From positions 1,612,001 to 1,676,000 of the forward strand of contig NZ_CP180001.1 of the NCBI RefSeq assembly GCF_047528295.1: a stretch of 64,000 nt of DNA. The letters run 5' to 3'. A program made the translations under genes and the position numbers. The notes under the pieces were generated by a model that saw nothing but the letters and a program-made list of their open reading frames with translations, was not told the origin of the DNA and did no database searches. The first letter of the stretch is position 1; the number at the start of each line of letters is the position of its first letter. This DNA comes from Peptacetobacter sp900550335 (lineage in GTDB: Bacteria > Bacillota > Clostridia > Peptostreptococcales > Peptostreptococcaceae). Below are positions 63,275 to 64,000 of this stretch, piece after piece.

Positions 63275-63393
63275 AAAAAAATAGAAGTAACAAATTAACA
63301 GCGACAATCTGGAAGCGCCACAAACAATTTAAAGTTCTTATAAAAAGTATGTGGCGCTGAAGCCTGGAGCGTTAATTGTTGCTTCTATTTTTT
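63275..63393 (-). repeat. Double-stem palindromic element, copy 11
   Basis: The outer stem AAATAGAAGTAACAAATTAAC pairs with GTTAATTGTTGCTTCTATTT in shortened form here (20-base arms), enclosing GCGACAATCTGGA and GAAGCCTGGAGC boxes and inner stem AGCGCCACA/TGTGGCGCT. It starts right after the polyferredoxin stop, in standard orientation. From 63049 to 63274 nothing else is clear. Confidence 0.9.
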
Positions 63394-63822
63394 CTATTTT
63401 ACATCAACAATTCTTAATGCATGAGATTCGCATGCTTCTACACATGCAGGCAGTAGTCCAGCCTTTACTCTATCATTACATCCATCACATTTTACAATCT
63501 TTTCATTTAAAAACTTAGGAACATCAAATGGACAGACAAAAGAACAAATCTGACATCCTATGCAGTTCTCATCATTAGTAATGACAAATCCTGTAATAGG
63601 GTCTACAGAAAAAACATCGTGAGCGCAGTTGTTTAAACAAGTAGGATCCTCACAATGTCTACAAGATTCTGTGATTAATCTAAAAGAATTAGTTACAGGA
63701 TTCTCAACCCTCTTCATCTTTCTGCAACTAAGTCCTTCTTTATCCGAATGAACTTTTGCACATGATGCATGACATTTAAAGCAAGCATTACAAAGGTCCA
63801 TATTATAAACTATCTTTTTCAA
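63394..63822 (-). CDS. 4Fe-4S electron-transfer protein (HycB/CooF-like)
   Basis: The 142-aa protein carries four cysteine groups for up to four [4Fe-4S] clusters: CNACFKCHASC, CRHCEDPTCLNNC, CIGCQICSFVC and CDGCNDR with CVEAC. This arrangement is that of HycB/CooF/DmsB-type subunits that carry electrons between a catalytic subunit (formate dehydrogenase, CO dehydrogenase or hydrogenase) and ferredoxin or a membrane partner. The catalytic partner is not in the window. The start is TTG, with GGGGAGG upstream at good distance. Confidence 0.85.
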   Translation of the reverse strand: MKKIVYNMDLCNACFKCHASCAKVHSDKEGLSCRKMKRVENPVTNSFRLITESCRHCEDPTCLNNCAHDVFSVDPITGFVITNDENCIGCQICSFVCPFDVPKFLNEKIVKCDGCNDRVKAGLLPACVEACESHALRIVDVK

Positions 63823-64000
63823 AATAAAAAACCTCCCCTATAAATTTCTATTTAACAAAAAAATTAAAAATAAATTCAAATCTAATTTTACACGAAAGAA
63901 AGAAGGATTTCAATTATAAGTAAAGCCAATATATACAAGTTATAAAATAAACCAAGATATATAAGCTATAAGAGAAATCAAAATATACAACTTATGAGTA
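63823..64000. other. Right-end intergenic sequence with degenerate repeats
   Basis: No gene is seen. From about 63933 three diverged units of about 25 bases share CCAAKATATA-MAAGYTATAA-type sequence. The promoter of the polyferredoxin gene must lie near 63850. Confidence 0.35.

Noticed and set aside
63209..63298. 29-aa frame before palindromic copy 11
   Set aside because: No proper ribosome site, and it runs into the palindrome arm. No evidence of being a gene.

Overview
The window is chromosomal DNA from an AT-rich, low-GC Gram-positive anaerobe. Members of the Peptostreptococcaceae fit best, and Peptostreptococcus is my first guess. The reasons are CWB2 (putative cell wall binding repeat 2) surface proteins, a glycyl radical enzyme, separate hydE/hydG/hydF maturases for an [FeFe] hydrogenase, a probable selenocysteine glutathione peroxidase, and strong AGGAGG-type ribosome sites with frequent TTG/GTG starts. 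The genus is an inference. No tRNA, rRNA, CRISPR array or prophage was found.

Layout. 1-8.9 kb: small metabolic and regulatory genes (LMW phosphatase, GNAT, Fe-S flavoprotein, DUF1877, two XRE regulators, M24 aminopeptidase, NhaC antiporter). 9.2-17.2 kb: a Bce-type two-component system, a UGA-containing glutathione peroxidase, GNAT, MATE pump, a small membrane protein and a BceAB-type ABC transporter. 17.3-18.0 kb: hicAB toxin-antitoxin genes. 18.3-28.3 kb: two CWB2 surface-protein genes, each behind a short leader ORF full of ACAG repeats and an intrinsic terminator, flanking a DeoR / glycyl radical enzyme / activase operon. 28.4-33 kb: a QueG-like protein and a ydjI/ydjG/ydjH-like membrane-stress operon. 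33.1-35 kb: an IS3-family element inserted in a palindromic repeat. 35.6-40.4 kb: typA and a CsoR-boxed copA. 41.4-45.8 kb: hydrogenase maturation. 46-48.8 kb: an OmpR/HK pair and an ECF S component. 49-51 kb: an unusual repeat protein and a radical SAM protein. 51.4-55 kb: a second antibiotic-type ABC transporter and two DUF3841 genes. 55.6-59.7 kb: a PRD regulator and an UlaA-type PTS. 60-64 kb: ADP-ribosylglycohydrolase, upp, a membrane protein and a polyferredoxin.

Most notable. (1) At 18.6-18.9 kb and 26.5-26.9 kb the same architecture occurs twice: promoter, leader ORF beginning M-L-x-V-W-E-N, (ACAG)18 or (ACAG)14, terminator hairpin, CWB2 gene. In each, two of the three reading frames after the repeat stop just past it, well before the hairpin. 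The third frame runs into the hairpin. Loss of one ACAG unit would select that third frame at both loci. I infer a phase-variable, ribosome-controlled transcription attenuator for surface proteins. (2) Eleven copies (nine complete, one split by the IS, one truncated remnant or core-less variant counted among them as described in the entries) of a double-stem palindromic element occur; ten lie just after a gene and all ten have the same orientation relative to that gene. (3) A glutathione peroxidase has an in-frame TGA at the peroxidatic position with a SECIS-like hairpin. (4) The two antibiotic-type ABC operons share an operator-like upstream block, suggesting one regulon under the BceRS-like pair.

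How the genes work together. The envelope is the main theme: surface adhesins or cell-wall proteins with switchable expression, two peptide-antibiotic ABC systems with a sensor pair, a MATE pump, a ydj-type stress operon and NhaC ion exchange. The second theme is anaerobic redox metabolism (glycyl radical enzyme, hydrogenase maturation, Fe-S electron carriers) plus PTS sugar-acid uptake.
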